Shown: in pieces, positions 50,646 to 63,828 of the stretch
Position numbering within the stretch: the first letter of the stretch is position 1
How the letters are laid out: each line of letters begins with the position of its first letter
Assembly: GCF_037038585.1 (NCBI RefSeq)
Contig: NC_092525.1
Span: 19,612,867 to 19,676,866, forward strand
DNA from: Patagioenas fasciata
Taxonomy: Eukaryota; Chordata; Aves; Columbiformes; Columbidae
Direction of reading: 5' to 3'
DNA: 64,000 nucleotides
Notes under the pieces: model-generated
Databases searched by the model: none
Told to the model about the DNA's origin: nothing
What the model saw: the letters and a program-made list of their open reading frames with translations, nothing else
Position numbers and translations under genes: made by a program

Positions 50646-51038
50646 AAGAGTTCCGTAAGATTGTTGTGGCAAACCCACAAGTTTTGAAAGTCAATGAACT
50701 GTGGTTTAATTAACTGACCACTTATGCAAGAGAAAGCAAAACTAGTGCATTAAAAGTTGTTGGGCCAGACCACAAATATGAAGAATTAATTAATTCTGCT
50801 GACATAAAGAAATGAAATGCTTCCAAATTCAGTTGCTCCCCAAGCCTTCAAAAAGCTCCTTGGAGGCCTGAAGAAGTTCTACTTCTGGGCTGGCCAGAGA
50901 GCCCCAGTCCTGGCAATACAGAAGGGCTCAGCACCTGCTATCACAACTAATCCCAGGTGAGACCAGGAAGCCAGAAGATCGTCTGGCGAGTTTTTCTATA
51001 TCATACCCTTTAAAAAACTCTCATCAAGCACCATAGTC
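50646..51038 (+). repeat. Repeat U, first copy before G
   Basis: Counterpart of 28018-28410. Confidence 0.5.
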
Positions 51039-51775
51039 CATAATTCCTTGCAGGATCTTCTTCAGATTACTGGACTAATTTTTGCACATGAAAGATGAGG
51101 TTATAGGTTTTATTAAATTCTTAATTTTGCTGAAATAAAATAATAATCTATAATAATATGTTCACATAGCAGCTCTATCAGAGGAGCTTGTAATGACAGG
51201 GGAAGAGAAATATCACAAGAGAAAATCCTCATGCAGCAATGCTGGAAGGCACTTAAACCATCAACAGACAGTTCAAGTTCCTTTAAGAGAACTTAAGAAG
51301 TCTGAGCTTAATTCTATGGGTTTTGGACTGCAAGATATTCTCAGGACAGACAATATCCAACCCCACATACTTCTACTAACTCTAGTTTAGAATACCTTTA
51401 TTCTCCAGTTGTCACCAACATCATCCTTAATGAGATTTAGCCAAGATGCATCAAACCAAGCAACATCTCTGAAACAAAATTAAATGGTTAAACATCAACA
51501 AACACACAAATAAATGAAGATACCAGAGTCCCAGCATTAAATCATCAGCTGTTTGACTACAGTATCTAATGACACACAAACTCCTGGAGACCAGAAGTTA
51601 TACCTATGTCACAGGAAATTTCTATCCTGACAGCTGAATTAAGACACTGCCTTCCGGGGCAGGAAAGATTTTTGTACATGCTTGAGCTTGCTACAGCGAG
51701 GAACACAAGGATGTGAAGGCCTTTGTCATTTGCTGACATGCTGAATGTTTATACCTGTTTACAGAAATGGAGTTA

Positions 51776-52068
51776 CGCCCTTTAGGAAGAGTACCATACA
51801 TTGTTCTGGCAAAACCCTGGAGGTCAAAAGTCAATTAACTGGTGGTTTAGTTACCTGGCCGATTACACAAGTAAACGTACCAAGTTAAGAGTTCTTGGGC
51901 AAGTCCTCAAATATGATAGAACTAATTAATACTACCAACTTAATTAAAAAAAGGAATTAAAATGCTTCCAAATTCAGTTGCTCCCCAAGCCTTCAAGAGG
52001 CTCCTCATAAGCCTAAGAAGTTCTGCTTCTGGGCTGGCCAGAGACCCTCGGTCTTGCCAACATGAAAG
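51776..52068 (+). repeat. Repeat U, second copy before G
   Basis: Counterpart of 29148-29440. The stretch 51039-51775 between the copies holds no recognisable gene. Confidence 0.5.
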
Positions 52069-52276
52069 GGCAATTGTCAGCAAATGGCAAAATTCTTCTT
52101 TTTTTTTTTTTTTAATGCAAAATTCATCACCCCTTAGTGGCTGCTGTACTCAGCCTGCATGAGAAACAGCAAAGAATAATCATTGCTACGTCCAGGAGGA
52201 TAAAACCTAGACCAGGGCTGCTGAATCTGTTGTGTAGTGTAGAAAAGGCAGGAGCAGGTTGCTCTGCGTGCACTTG

Positions 52277-52363
52277 TCTGCACAGATGAGGAAATGACGG
52301 TGCTTGGAAACGGCTGCAGACCCTGGACGGCTGTTTACTTCCTCCCTACATGAACCGGATGCA
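52277..52363 (+). promoter_or_regulatory. Conserved upstream block of gene G with forkhead motif
   Basis: TGTTTACTT at 52332-52340, 702 bases before the ATG. As in gene E, CACTTG replaces the E-box. The block also has a local change (cacagatgag for cacagaccag). Confidence 0.5.
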
Positions 52364-53033
52364 CCGAAACTGAAAGTCTTGAGTCAGATGGGTTGCGAAA
52401 GGTTTGTGCAACATTCTCTCTGATGTCTCTGCTGACCTTGGACTTGTTTAATGACCATTTGACCTAGCGAACAAAGTTTTTCAAACAAGGAAAGTGAGAG
52501 GCACTTGGAGCAGCTGGACCTCCCAGGCACAGAAGAAGGCAGCGCTGGGACACGGGCGGTGAGAGAAACACAGGGAGGAGGGAGATGGGGGCCTCTGATG
52601 AGCCATGGGCTCATGGGAACGGCACAGCAAGGCTGCCAGAAGGTTTTAATCCCGGCCCCAAAAAGCTCCTTTTTGTCCTTTACACAAGGACGTGATTCCC
52701 TGGGGTTTTCTAAAGCAGCGGTGGGAGGTGGAAACAAGAGTGTGAGATTTCTTGTTGTGTGTTTTTTTTAAAGAGATCAGAGGAAAGGCTTGAGTTTTAT
52801 CTGGAAGAGGTTTAATCAAACTGTCCTTACTCCAATCTGGCAAAACAGGATTCTGGACGCAGATTCCAGATCAGGTCAGCAAAAGCCACTCCATGCTGTC
52901 TTGTCTCTGTGCCCACAGCTGTGCCAGCGCGTTGCACATCTGCCACTGGCCCTGGGGTTCTGTGGTGTCTCACGATCTCAACCTGCCCTGACCTGCCACA
53001 GGACACGTCCCTGCAGAGCCCCACCACCCAACC

Positions 53034-56000
53034 ATGCTGCGTTTCCTCTGGGAGAGCATCTCCATCCAGGTGCTCCTCGTCTTCCTTGTTGTGTTCCTGC
53101 TCGTTGCCGACTACATGAAGCACAGAAAGCCCAAGGGCTTCCCTCCACAACCTTTCTATCTCCCCATCGTGGGGCACATGTACCTGATGAACTTCAGCAA
53201 TCCCATGATGGCAATGCAGAAGGTAACAGGGTGGTGGGTACTGTAGGGAAGGGGAGGGAAGGGGTTGTTTCTCTGCCACCTTTGGAGTGTGGGAAGGGGG
53301 GTAACCCGAACCCCATGGCCCAGGAGGACTTGCAGGAGCTCACCCCAGGGCGAGCAGGAGGTTTGCCCTTAGTCAGCAGCAACGCGGATGAAGTTTGCCC
53401 AGGCATGAAGAAGGGGACAATTGTGGAGCAATCCTTTGGGCAAAGGGCAAGCCCTGACACCACGGGTGCTGTCACAGTTGTAGGAGCTCCATAGGTCTCA
53501 CTGTGCACTGGAAGGGTATTTGGGAAGGGAGTGAAACAAAAGCTGGAAAAACACAGGACTGAAAAATCAAACTGGCAGAGCTTTGTGTGATTTATGGCAA
53601 ATAATCTTCAGCTCCTCATCTGTGATTTGGGAAAAGAGGAAAGGAAAAAAGACCACACAGACAAGCAGACACTTGCGCAAACACCCTGTCTCCCCTCCTG
53701 CTCTCAGCTTCCCTTATTTTCACTTGTGTGTCCTGCCAGGCCATCCCTGTCATGACAGACACACTGATTGCAAATGCAACTCCTTGTGTTTTTTTTCTCA
53801 TCCTCCCAGCTTATTGAAAAATATGGTGACATCTTCGGCGTGGACATGGGCACTGAATCATTTGTGATCATTAATGGGCTGCGGATGCTTAGGGAAGTTC
53901 TTGTAAACCAAGGGGAAAATTTCCTCGATCGCCCTGAAATGCATCTTAGTCAGGAGATCTTCAGCAACAGGGGTGAGTTCTCCCTCAGGACACAGATCTC
54001 AGCCATAAAATCAAAGCGCTGACCCTGCAGAGGTCCAGCACAGCTGGACATAAGGCAGAGCCCTAGAGCATTTTCCCCCCTCAATGGAGGGATCTGCCTT
54101 GGCTCACAGTGTTGTGTCTGTGGCAGGGCTGCTGTCTTCCAACGGGCACTTGTGGAAGCAGCAGAGGAGGTTCACCTTGTCCACCCTCCGAAACTTTGGC
54201 TTGGGGAAGAGGAGTCTGGAGGAGCGCATCCAGGAGGAGTGCCGGTACCTCGTGGATGCGTTTGGGGAGGAGCAGGGTAAGTGCCATGTCCCCTCATAAG
54301 CTGTGATGAAGGCAGAAACCAGTACGGTATGTTACAATTTCACTCATGAGTCACTGCATGCTGAAAAATGCCTCACCTTGAAAAAGATGCTAGCACCCTG
54401 CCAGCACCCCAGCTCCCTTTTACAGGTGATTTTCCCTTAGACTGAGAAGAGAAGGCATCTGGGTAACCCCCAAACCATCATTCATAGCCCACCTTCAGCC
54501 TGCTGCTCTCTTGGAGATCTCCAGAACATCCCGTGTGTGTAGGCACCAATGTTTCCCATGAATTCATGTGATGTCTGCTCTTCTGCAGACCTGGCTTTCC
54601 AACCTAAACAAACTTCTCCACAGTCTGACTGAAATGGGACAAAGGGTGGGATGTTTGCTGCACAATGGGGCTGTCCAGCCAAGCTTGGCCAGATCCTGGG
54701 GTGGTGAGGAGTCCTGGGAACACAGTGACACAGGAGGGTGCCCATCAGGGGCCACTCATTTCGCTTCTATTTGTTGACTAGATGATATATAACAACTGTG
54801 TTTTCTTGTTCTTTTCTGGTAAGACTCAAAGAAAATTTATCATTCCCTTTGCATTCTGCAGGGGATCCTTTTGACCCTCACTTTAAAATCAATAACGCCG
54901 TTTCAAACATCATCTGCTCCATCACCTTTGGCAATCGCTTTGAATACCATGATGAGGACTTCCAAAAATTGCTGCAGCTGATAGATGAAACCCTTACCCT
55001 TAACGGGGCCATCATGAGCCAGGTACAGACTCCTGCCACCAACATGGGCAGTGTGCACTTTTGCAGTGCTATAGTTTCTCCTGCACAGTCAACCTCAATA
55101 TCTCTAGCGTTTTCAGCAGCAAAATTTATTGCCATTCACTATTACCATAATTTATTTCTGCCTTTTTTCCAGCTGTTCAATGTTCATGCCACTCTCTCAC
55201 ACAACACCACCTTGCCTACCCATAAACTGCCAGCCTGCCTGCTGTAATGACAGGTAGTGCATGAATCTCTTTGGAGTGACAGGAATACCAATCGCTTCTC
55301 AACCTCTACCAGAGATCAGCTATTTCCACCAACTCCAGCAATTCACTCAGCTAGGCCCTGTAGGCTCCTCAGGTTTTGATATCAGAAGGTCTGTTTCCAT
55401 CCTCTATTCAATTTGCCTCTCTCCTGTTCTCTCCAAAGCTGTACAATGCTTTCCCATCCATAATAAAGTTCTTCCCTGGAGCCCACCAATCCATTTTTAG
55501 AAACTCAAGATTACTGAAAAGTTTTGTGAAAGAGAGGATTGACAAACACAAGGAGGACTGGAACCCCTCGGAGAGCCGGGACTTCATCGACTGCTACCTG
55601 CAGGAGATAGCCAAGGTCAGCACCGCAGAGCAAAGCCCTCTGCAGCGGAGCTTAGAAATCCAGAGGGATGAGAAATGAGCCCAAATTCTCCATCTGAGTT
55701 GCTTCTGTGGCCAGTTATGGGCTTAGGATGAACATCAGGTTCAGGGCACCCATCTAGAGGATGGAGGTGCAGGGGGCCAGCAGTTTCTGCCAAAATGCTT
55801 GGGGTTGACTTGGACTAAGCCTGGTGTCAGGGCAGCCCTCACTGTTCGTGCATCACTAATACATCTTTTTGTGAAGGACAACGGCAATGGCATCTTCCAG
55901 GAGGAAAACCTCATGGCATGTGCAGTCGACTTGCTGTTAGCCGGGACTGAGACCACTTCAACAACTATCCGCTGGGCATTGCTGTATATGGCCATGTATC

Positions 56001-57827
56001 CAGAAATTCAAGGTACAATCATTAAATTATCAGCACTTTTTAATTATTTTAGCCCTTGCAGCTTTGTAAGACCCTTTTTTTCATGACAGATAAATGGTTA
56101 ATCTCCCTGTATTCACACAAAAAATCAGTGCAAACTGTGTCAGATTTCCCATGTCAGTCTCACATCAATCACCCCACGTTGTTCCAAGGTGGTTTTGATT
56201 AGTTTTGGTTTTTTCACTTGTACCTTGTCTGATCCCTGCTCTTTTCCACCAGCCCGCGTGCAAGCAGAGATCGACACGGTCATCGGGCAGGGGCGGCAGC
56301 CAGCCCTGGATGACAGGAGCAACATGCCCTACACCAGCGCCGTCATCCACGAAGTGCAGAGGAAAAGCAACATTGTCCCTTTCGGTGTGCCAAGAATGAC
56401 AGTGAAGGACACAGTTGTGGATGGTTTCCGCATACCAAAGGTAACCCCACTGCTGAGCAATGGGACTTTAGCAAGAGACTCCCCATTCCCCAGGTATGTT
56501 TCACTGGGCCAGGTCCATCCTGTGCAGACAGGAGTAGAGACAGAGTCACTCAGCCCTGGCCACCGTTTTTACCATCCAAACAATGTTCTCCAGCACACTG
56601 AGTGGTGCAGAGTGCTGGCTGTGACACCCCCACTGCACACACTGTTGAGGTACAGATGCCATCTCACAGCTTTTACAGAAACTTGGGCCCAAGACGAGAG
56701 CAGATAAAAGTGATGCTGAAGAAGCAAAAACGAGGGTCTATCATCACTGAGTCTCCGGACAAGAATTAGCAGAATTTGACTACAGATGTTCCTAACCGAG
56801 GGGAGACTTGGAAATACAAAGGCTCCTCCTGCTCTCAGTAATAAAGTGCAATTTATTTTTCTTTTTCTCCTCTTAGGGCACTACTGTGCTCACAAATTTA
56901 ACCTCTGTGATGTTTGACCAGAACGAGTGGGAAACTCCTGATGCTTTTAACCCCGGGCATTTCCTGAAAGATGGTCAGTTCTGGAAAAGAGAGTCTTTTG
57001 TACCGTTTGCTATAGGTAAGATTTGTTGGATTTTGATGCTTTGGTGCTGAGACAATGAGATGAGGAAAAGGCCAATGTTGGCTGCGCCCTGGGAGTTGCT
57101 GCTCAAGCAGTGCTCACACGGACAACCCATAAAAATGCCAGATACCCTAGAAACAGCTTCACTAAGCAGAGCATTGCCTTGTGCTCTTGCTCCCACATGG
57201 CCGAGGTCACTGGAGGCTTCACTGTTGTCATCACAGGGGACCCAGACAACAGCTTCCCCAAGGACATTCCTTTTACCACCCCTCTTGCCCATACCACCAT
57301 CATACACCTTCTCTGTCCCCTCTCTTTGGCGTAGCTCAAACCAACCACTTCTCCCAGCATGGGCACATCCAGACCGTGTGTGTCAGCACAGCTTATCTAT
57401 GCAGGGGAGGATTCAGTGCCTGTACATATGGTTACACGCATGTGCCCTCTAAAGTCCTGTAACTGGGGATGCAGCCCGTGCTGTAACGCTAATGCTGTTA
57501 TTGGGGAGTTAACTTTAGATGCAAAACTCATCCAGGAAAGGGGGTAACATGCCTGGACCATGGTGCTAAGGGAAGGCAGAGGCTGTTGTGGCAGCAAAGG
57601 AACTGGGCAACCAGCGCAGGCTGAGGAAGCCATGGGTGACTGTCTCCGCAGGGAAGCGCTCCTGCCCGGGTGAGCTGCTGGCCCGCACCGAGCTCTTCCT
57701 CTTCTTCACGGCTTTGCTCCAGAAATTCACCTTCCAGGTGCCACCGGACACCACACTCGGCCTCCAGTTCAAGCTGGGCATCACGCTTACCCCAAAGCCC
57801 TACAAGATCTGTGCTGTGCCTCGGTAA
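53034..57827 (+). CDS. CYP2J2-like: Gene G: cytochrome P450 2J-like, complete, same protein as gene E
   Basis: Exons 53034-53222, 53810-53972, 54127-54276, 54862-55022, 55439-55615, 55877-56012, 56253-56440, 56877-57015, 57652-57827 (TAA): 492 aa. Comparing exon by exon with gene E I see no amino-acid difference, including [28 protein letters not shown] and [10 protein letters not shown]. All P450 motifs are intact (W127/R131, AGTETT, E359/R362, C439). Introns and flanks differ from E by only scattered bases and small indels. It is therefore either a very recent extra dose of the same enzyme, a homogenised copy, or a second haplotype assembled in tandem. AATAAA at 58201-58206. Confidence 0.93.
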
Positions 57828-59054
57828 GGAAGCCTTGGCCACCGTCCTCACAGGGAAAATCCTTTGTTAGGGATGCTGGAAATGAGCCCTCGGCTGCTCC
57901 CCTGGGTGGTGGTAACAACCACCTGGCTCCAGAGAGACACCGGACAGTTTGTTGGTTTCTTTTCAAGCAATTGCAAAATAAATTCTTTTACAAGCAGACT
58001 TCTCACTCTGTATCACATGGGAAAAGTGATCAGCCTGGGATCTGCCAGGGCACTTTTAGTCTTGCGATAGGGCACTGTCAATGAGGGAGGAGCTTGGGCC
58101 GTTCGTACTTGACCTACTAATATGCCACGGTTTTAGATTCTCTTATCCCATTCAAAAAACAAAAAAAAAGTCACTCCAACACATTTCTATCATGTGTACC
58201 AATAAATCCTTACCAAAACGTTTTTGTCATGAAGTATTCTTCAAAGTGAATACCACCACAGGCCATTTCCAGCACTGGCTGTAGCCTTCAGCCCTGCCCT
58301 ATGTTCCAGGAATGGAACAGGGGGCTGTGAGCCCACCGGGGTAGAGGCAGCTGCACAGCACCCGACCCATGTCCCTGCGGCATTGCTCTCCAGTAGCAGA
58401 GAGGCTGGCACTGTAACAGCAAAGGCAATTCCTACAGAACTGAATAAAATCACTGACCCTGACAGGACAAGAAAACTACCAGGGAAACCATTAAAGCCTG
58501 CGGCCGGGTCCTGGCATGTCACAGCAACAACACTGTGACACCCCCATGGAGCACAGTGCTCTGCACTCTGACAGACCCCTCAATAAATCATCTGTACTTG
58601 TAGCTGTAGAAGTTTTAGGTACTGCCCTTAGAACTTGCTAAATCCTCCCCATTTACCTGCCCGGCATCACCGAGTGCCTGGTGTGCCCAGGGGGCAGAGG
58701 GATGAGCTCCAGCAACACACAGTGCATGGCTGAGCCTGCTGCACTCAACAGCCTTGTGAAGAAAAGGGTCCCCGGGAAAATACCGGCAGCAGATTTCAAT
58801 CATTTTAATCCATCACATGCAAGGTGAAACAGTCCCAGGATTCACAACCGATGGTTCACACCAGTAAATGCATCGATTCAGTAACAGTTGCACTGTGGGA
58901 CCCCAGCAAGGTCCCTGAGCACAGGGAGCTGCAGCTCCCAGGAGTGGGACCGGGGCCGGCTGCAGGAACCCACGTCACAGCACACCCCCAATCAATTCTC
59001 AGGGTAGATTTGACATGGCAAGTGAGGGATTTCTGAAAGAAATCATTTCATACC
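57828..59054 (+). other. 3' flank of gene G
   Basis: Near-identical to 35197-36423 after gene E. AATAAA candidates at 58201-58206 and near 58582. No other gene was seen. Confidence 0.5.
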
Positions 59055-59219
59055 TCAGATTTCTTCTTGCACTTGCTACAGCCGCAACTGTACATGAAAA
59101 TACTTCTTCGTCACTGCAGCATCTGGATCATCCAGAGAGTTATCTAGTTGCTCTGGCCTGTCCTTCATAATCTCAATTTCTGACACCAAGCTGTTTCTTT
59201 CATCCTGGAGGGCAGTCGC
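59055..59219 (-). pseudogene. HOOK1: HOOK1-like exon (VTALQDE type), decayed, second copy
   Basis: Copy of 36424-36588. The in-frame stop is TAG here and TAA there, so the site has changed once more since the duplication. Confidence 0.7.
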
Positions 59220-59438
59220 CTGGTGCTGATAAAACAGCGTCAACATTGTCAGACCTGTCCATCTGGGAAGAACTGAAGCAAGACAGCTGTACATCACAAA
59301 ATTTGTTTATGAAAAAGAGTGTCAAGAAATTTTAGAATGTGATTTCCATAAGCGTAGAGATCCTTTACTATATGACAGCTATGAAATGGCAAAGAAAAAG
59401 TCCCTGTACAAGGAGACAAATTTTTGTAACTGAAACTA

Positions 59439-59812
59439 TGTTGGAGAATGGCTTAAAAATAAGGGACAGTTGTACGAGCGGAGCCTATTCTGAAGGCCTT
59501 GGCATAAGAAGCAAAACTAGGCCACAGTGGGAACCACTGACTGTTTCAGTAAAATCAGCAAGGTCACTGAGACCTTGGCAGAATTTCACAAACAGCTTTC
59601 AAGAGCACTACAATGTAGAATAAACATAGCTAGCAGCTGCAAGTAGGAGGACCATGCAAATGTACTGTTAGAGCTTAAGCCAATTAGTAGGTGACAGGTA
59701 TGCATAATTATCGTGAACTGTATAAGTATATGCTATTCGGGCTAATAAATCGAACTATGCTTTATCACTCATATTGAGTTGACCTGCGTGTTCCTCCACC
59801 GCTCAAAAAACT
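59439..59812 (+). mobile_element. Solo LTR, second copy
   Basis: Duplicate of 36808-37181 with the same aaacta repeats at its ends (59433-59438 and 59813-59818). It was copied with the 22.6-kb unit and is not a new insertion. Confidence 0.75.
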
Positions 59813-60161
59813 AAACTATGATAAAGGTAGAAAACGTGATATGGAGAATAACTGGCGCTCACAGCTTAAGCAAATGAGAATACAACACTTCATTGAAACA
59901 GTAAGTGTCATTAACAGCCATAAAATGGGAAAGGATTAAGAGCATGGTACCTTTAAAGGTTTTCTAGTGAAAGCTGTTGTGTTAATTTTAATAACCTGTC
60001 AAACATAAGAGTGTGTAGCACATGTTAGTTAACTGGCATGTAAACAGGGCAATATGCTTTTTGGGTTAATGTTTTCCTGAATCCTACAGAAAACCTACCT
60101 TTCTTATACTCTTGGAAATCATCAAGGAAGACTCAGACCTTACAAGTGAATTTATTTACAA

Positions 60162-62281
60162 GTAGTTCTGCACCTTGTGCACTCATCCTTGATGGGAGAG
60201 GATCAGCCTCCGTTACTGGTCCTTGGCTGACTAATGCGTATGCAGTCCATCATCATCAATGCTGGTAGTAGGATGAACCATCTACAGATCTGGGTTATGT
60301 AAAGGGACGTCAGTTATATCTGTTAATGATTTACTTGAAATGAGTGTCACCTGCTCACATTGCTGGTGCTCTTCTCCATCATCAGGTAAGGGCATTAAGG
60401 TTGCTGGATTCAGAGTAACACACCTTTTCAAAATTACATTATCTGCCATTGGAAGGATTAGTTCATACTGGTATGCCCATTGTGGAGATAACGCTTGGGT
60501 CGCATACTGTTTGAGCAGTATTTCCACTTCATGCCCAACATGAAACTGTTATCAGGTATCTTAAAATGAGGGGATGACTTCTTTCTAATATTGTAGCTGC
60601 TGCTGCTGCTGCTACCGATTTGATACAGGTTGGTGATCCTGCTGCAACTGGATCTAATTAAGCAGAATATCATGTGCCTGGTCTCTGGTGAGGTCCTAAT
60701 TTTGGTATTACTACCACGCTGCCTGTCCCTTTGTGTTCATGCACACAGAAGTTGAAGGGGTTTGTATAATCTGGGATCCTAAGGGTGGGAGCAGAAGCCA
60801 GAGGACGTTTTATTGCTCTAAAGGCTTTCTCTCTCTCCAGGACCCACCTTATAGGTTCTACTTCTTGTTGCCTCTCTCAGGGGTTTTGTTAATTCTTCTA
60901 ATCCAGGAATCAATGGTTGACAAAATCCTACAGCTCTGAGGAAGCCTCATAACTGTTTCTTTGTGATTGCCCACGGGAGCTTAATTATAGCTTCTACTCT
61001 CTCTGGATTTATCACCCATTGCCCTTTCCTTAAAGCTTAGGTGTCTGACCTCTTTCTGACACAGCTAGAGTTTGGATGGAGATGCATGATGTCCTTTTTC
61101 TGCAAGAGCAGTACAAAGATGTACAGTGTCTATCATACAAGCAGTTTCATCCTTACTTACTAGCAGCAAATCATCTACATATTGTACAAGAACAGATTCT
61201 TCTGGTAATTCTATGTCTTTTAAATCATTCTTCAGGATTTGCAAAAAAATTTTAGGGGATCCTGCAAACCCCTGTGGGAATCATGTCCAGGTCATTTGTT
61301 GTCCCTTGCATGGAAAAGCAAATAGGAGTTGGCTGCCCTCTAACAGAATACTAAAAAAGCAGCAGTTAGATCACAGTAAAATACTTTGCCCAGTGCAGTA
61401 TTTGAAAGAATATGACACGGAGATTAGGTCCCACTGTGTGTGGTGTTTCTACGTGCTGTTTAATTTCCTGTAAATCTTGCACAAACTGATATTCCAGATC
61501 CCCAGCTTTATCTAGTCTGTTCTTTCTCACAGGGAGTATTATAGAGCAACAGACATACTTTCAAAATCCCTTGGGCCAAGTATCAGTTTATCTGCTTCTA
61601 AATGATTTTCTCTGCCTCTTGAGAGATAGAATACAGTTTCAAAGCTGGCGAGGTTCCTCCCTTTGTTTTTATGTTTATGGGTTTAGCTGAAGCCAGCAAC
61701 CCTGCATCAGTGCTAGTTTTACCTCACAGTTTTGTAGGTACTGATTTGAATGATTCTGATATTTTAAACTCATCTTTCAAATTTCCCATGATCACACGCA
61801 TTCCCATGATTATGAGATCTGTCCCCTTGGGTGACAATCTCAACTCCACATCCAGGGTCTGTAAAAGATCCCTTCCTAATAAGCACACTGGGGAGTCCTC
61901 TGCCAATATGAACCTGCCCCAAACACTCTTATTCCCAATTATTACCAACAACAGCTTACTCAGAATTCTGTCTCCGCCTCCCGCTACCCCATGTATTACG
62001 ACTCTATCTTCAGTCCTGGAATTTTCAGGGTAAAATCTAAAAGGGATAGGGTAGCCCCTGTATCTACTAAAAATTCAAGTTCACAGCCTCCCACTTCACA
62101 ATTATATATCCTTTATGATCCAAATGAGTTTCCCATATACTGAATATTCGAAACCTCTCTGATTCTGCAAAGTTCTTCAGGTTTTCCTCTAGTCGTTGTG
62201 AACTGTTGTCCCCTCTTCCCAAAGGAGGGAGTTAGTAGGGGTTTTTTTCCATTGTTTCAGACATTATCTAACAGTTGATAC
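60162..62281 (-). mobile_element. Broken retroviral pol fossil, second copy
   Basis: Duplicate of the class I-like pol fossil at 37531-39650, with the same parts in the same order (protease-like at right, RNase H-like at left) and the same lack of LTRs. Broken in many places. Confidence 0.75.
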
Positions 62282-62517
62282 AAATCATGATGATTTAATA
62301 GCTACCTTAACAAAGTAAGATTCATTACAATGAGGTGGGCAGTGGATCTATAACTAAGATATAACTGGACTTGATTAAACGTATTCTGCAACCTAACCTA
62401 GAGAATGCAATATTAAGAAGCAGTTTGTGATCATCATTTACAAGCCTATCAGACAAACAGATGTAAGAAACAAAGCAGAAAGCAATCTACCACTTCAGTA
62501 GGTGTTGTCTTTCTAAT

Positions 62518-62567
62518 TAGTCTCCGTTTTCACTTGTAGAAGGAGCCGTTATTTCCTTGCTCATGAG
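62518..62567 (-). pseudogene. HOOK1: HOOK1-like exon remnant (LMSKEI), second copy
   Basis: Copy of 39890-39939. Confidence 0.4.
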
Positions 62568-63225
62568 GTACAAGAAGCCACAGAAAAAGGAGGTTAAATT
62601 AGAGTATAAATATTTGTAAATTCATTTTCTACAGAGTACCATTGTATTTACCACCATGGTCTTGCATTCCTTAAATATATCAAAACGTAATACACCTGTT
62701 GGTTCGTAAAATATTAAACCAAATCTAGAATAAGATGACTTCTTTTTTTTCCCTTCTGCAAATGAACCAAGTTAGCAGTACATCTTACTGGATAGCCTTG
62801 TGATCTCTTGTAGTTATTGGTACCCCCTAGTCAAGTTAAAACACAGTGAGCCAGAGGACAGGACTTCACTGAATAAATATCACGCTTCGTTCTGTCATGT
62901 TAATTGCCATTAAGCACACCATGGGAACATTAACACAGCTCTCACTGATCTCCAGTACAAAGATGTACACAGTAAGTTTGTCACCAATTAAAGAGCTTTT
63001 CTTCTTACTCAGGAATTACAGTATTATTTCTAGACCTTCTCCAGTCCTTTGCTTGGATGAAAGGATTCAAAAATGTCAAGAAATGAACATTTGTCTTCTC
63101 AACTGACAGCATTAAGCTATGAATTATTACATACTTGGAATCCCAGATTCTTCTCTGAATACACCTACATTTAATTTAAAGTAGATAGCATTTTAAAAAG
63201 TATATGCAAAAGACCTATAGATTAT

Positions 63226-63528
63226 TTACAGAAATGAAGTTGTGCACTTTAGGAAGAGTACCATACATTGTTCTGGCAAACCCCTGGAGGTCAAAAGTCA
63301 ATTAACTGGTGGTTTAGTTACCTGGCCAATTACACAAGTAAAAGTACCAAGTTAAGAGTTCTTGGGCAAGTCCTCAAATATGATAGAACTAATTAATACT
63401 ACCAACTTAATTAAAAAATGGAATTAAAATGCTTCCAAATTCAGTTGCTCCCCAAGCCTTCAAGAGGCTCCTCATAAGCCTAAGAAGTTCTGCTTCTGGG
63501 CTGCCCAGAGACCCTCAGTTTTGCCACA
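63226..63528 (+). repeat. Repeat U before the next locus (H)
   Basis: Counterpart of 40598-40900 before gene F. Confidence 0.5.
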
Positions 63529-63741
63529 TGAAAGGGCAATTGTCAGCAAATGGCAAAATTCTACTTTATTTATTTTTTAATGCAAAATTCATCACCCTTT
63601 AGTGGCTGCTGTACTCAGTCTGCATGAGAAACAGCAAAGAATAATCACTACTATGTCCAGGAGGAAAAAACTTAGACCAGGGCTGCTGAATCCGTTGTGT
63701 GGTGTAGAAAAGGCAGGAGCAGGTTGCTCTGCGTGCACGTG

Positions 63742-63828
63742 TCTGCACAGACCAGGAAATGACGGTGCTTGGAAACGGCTGCAGACCCTGGACGGCTGTT
63801 TACTTCCTCCCTACATGAACCGGATGCA
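63742..63828 (+). promoter_or_regulatory. Conserved upstream block of a further CYP2J locus (H)
   Basis: F-type block with CACGTG just before it (63736-63741) and TGTTTACTT at 63797-63805. From the gene F spacing, the exon 1 ATG should be near 64475, outside the window. Confidence 0.5.
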
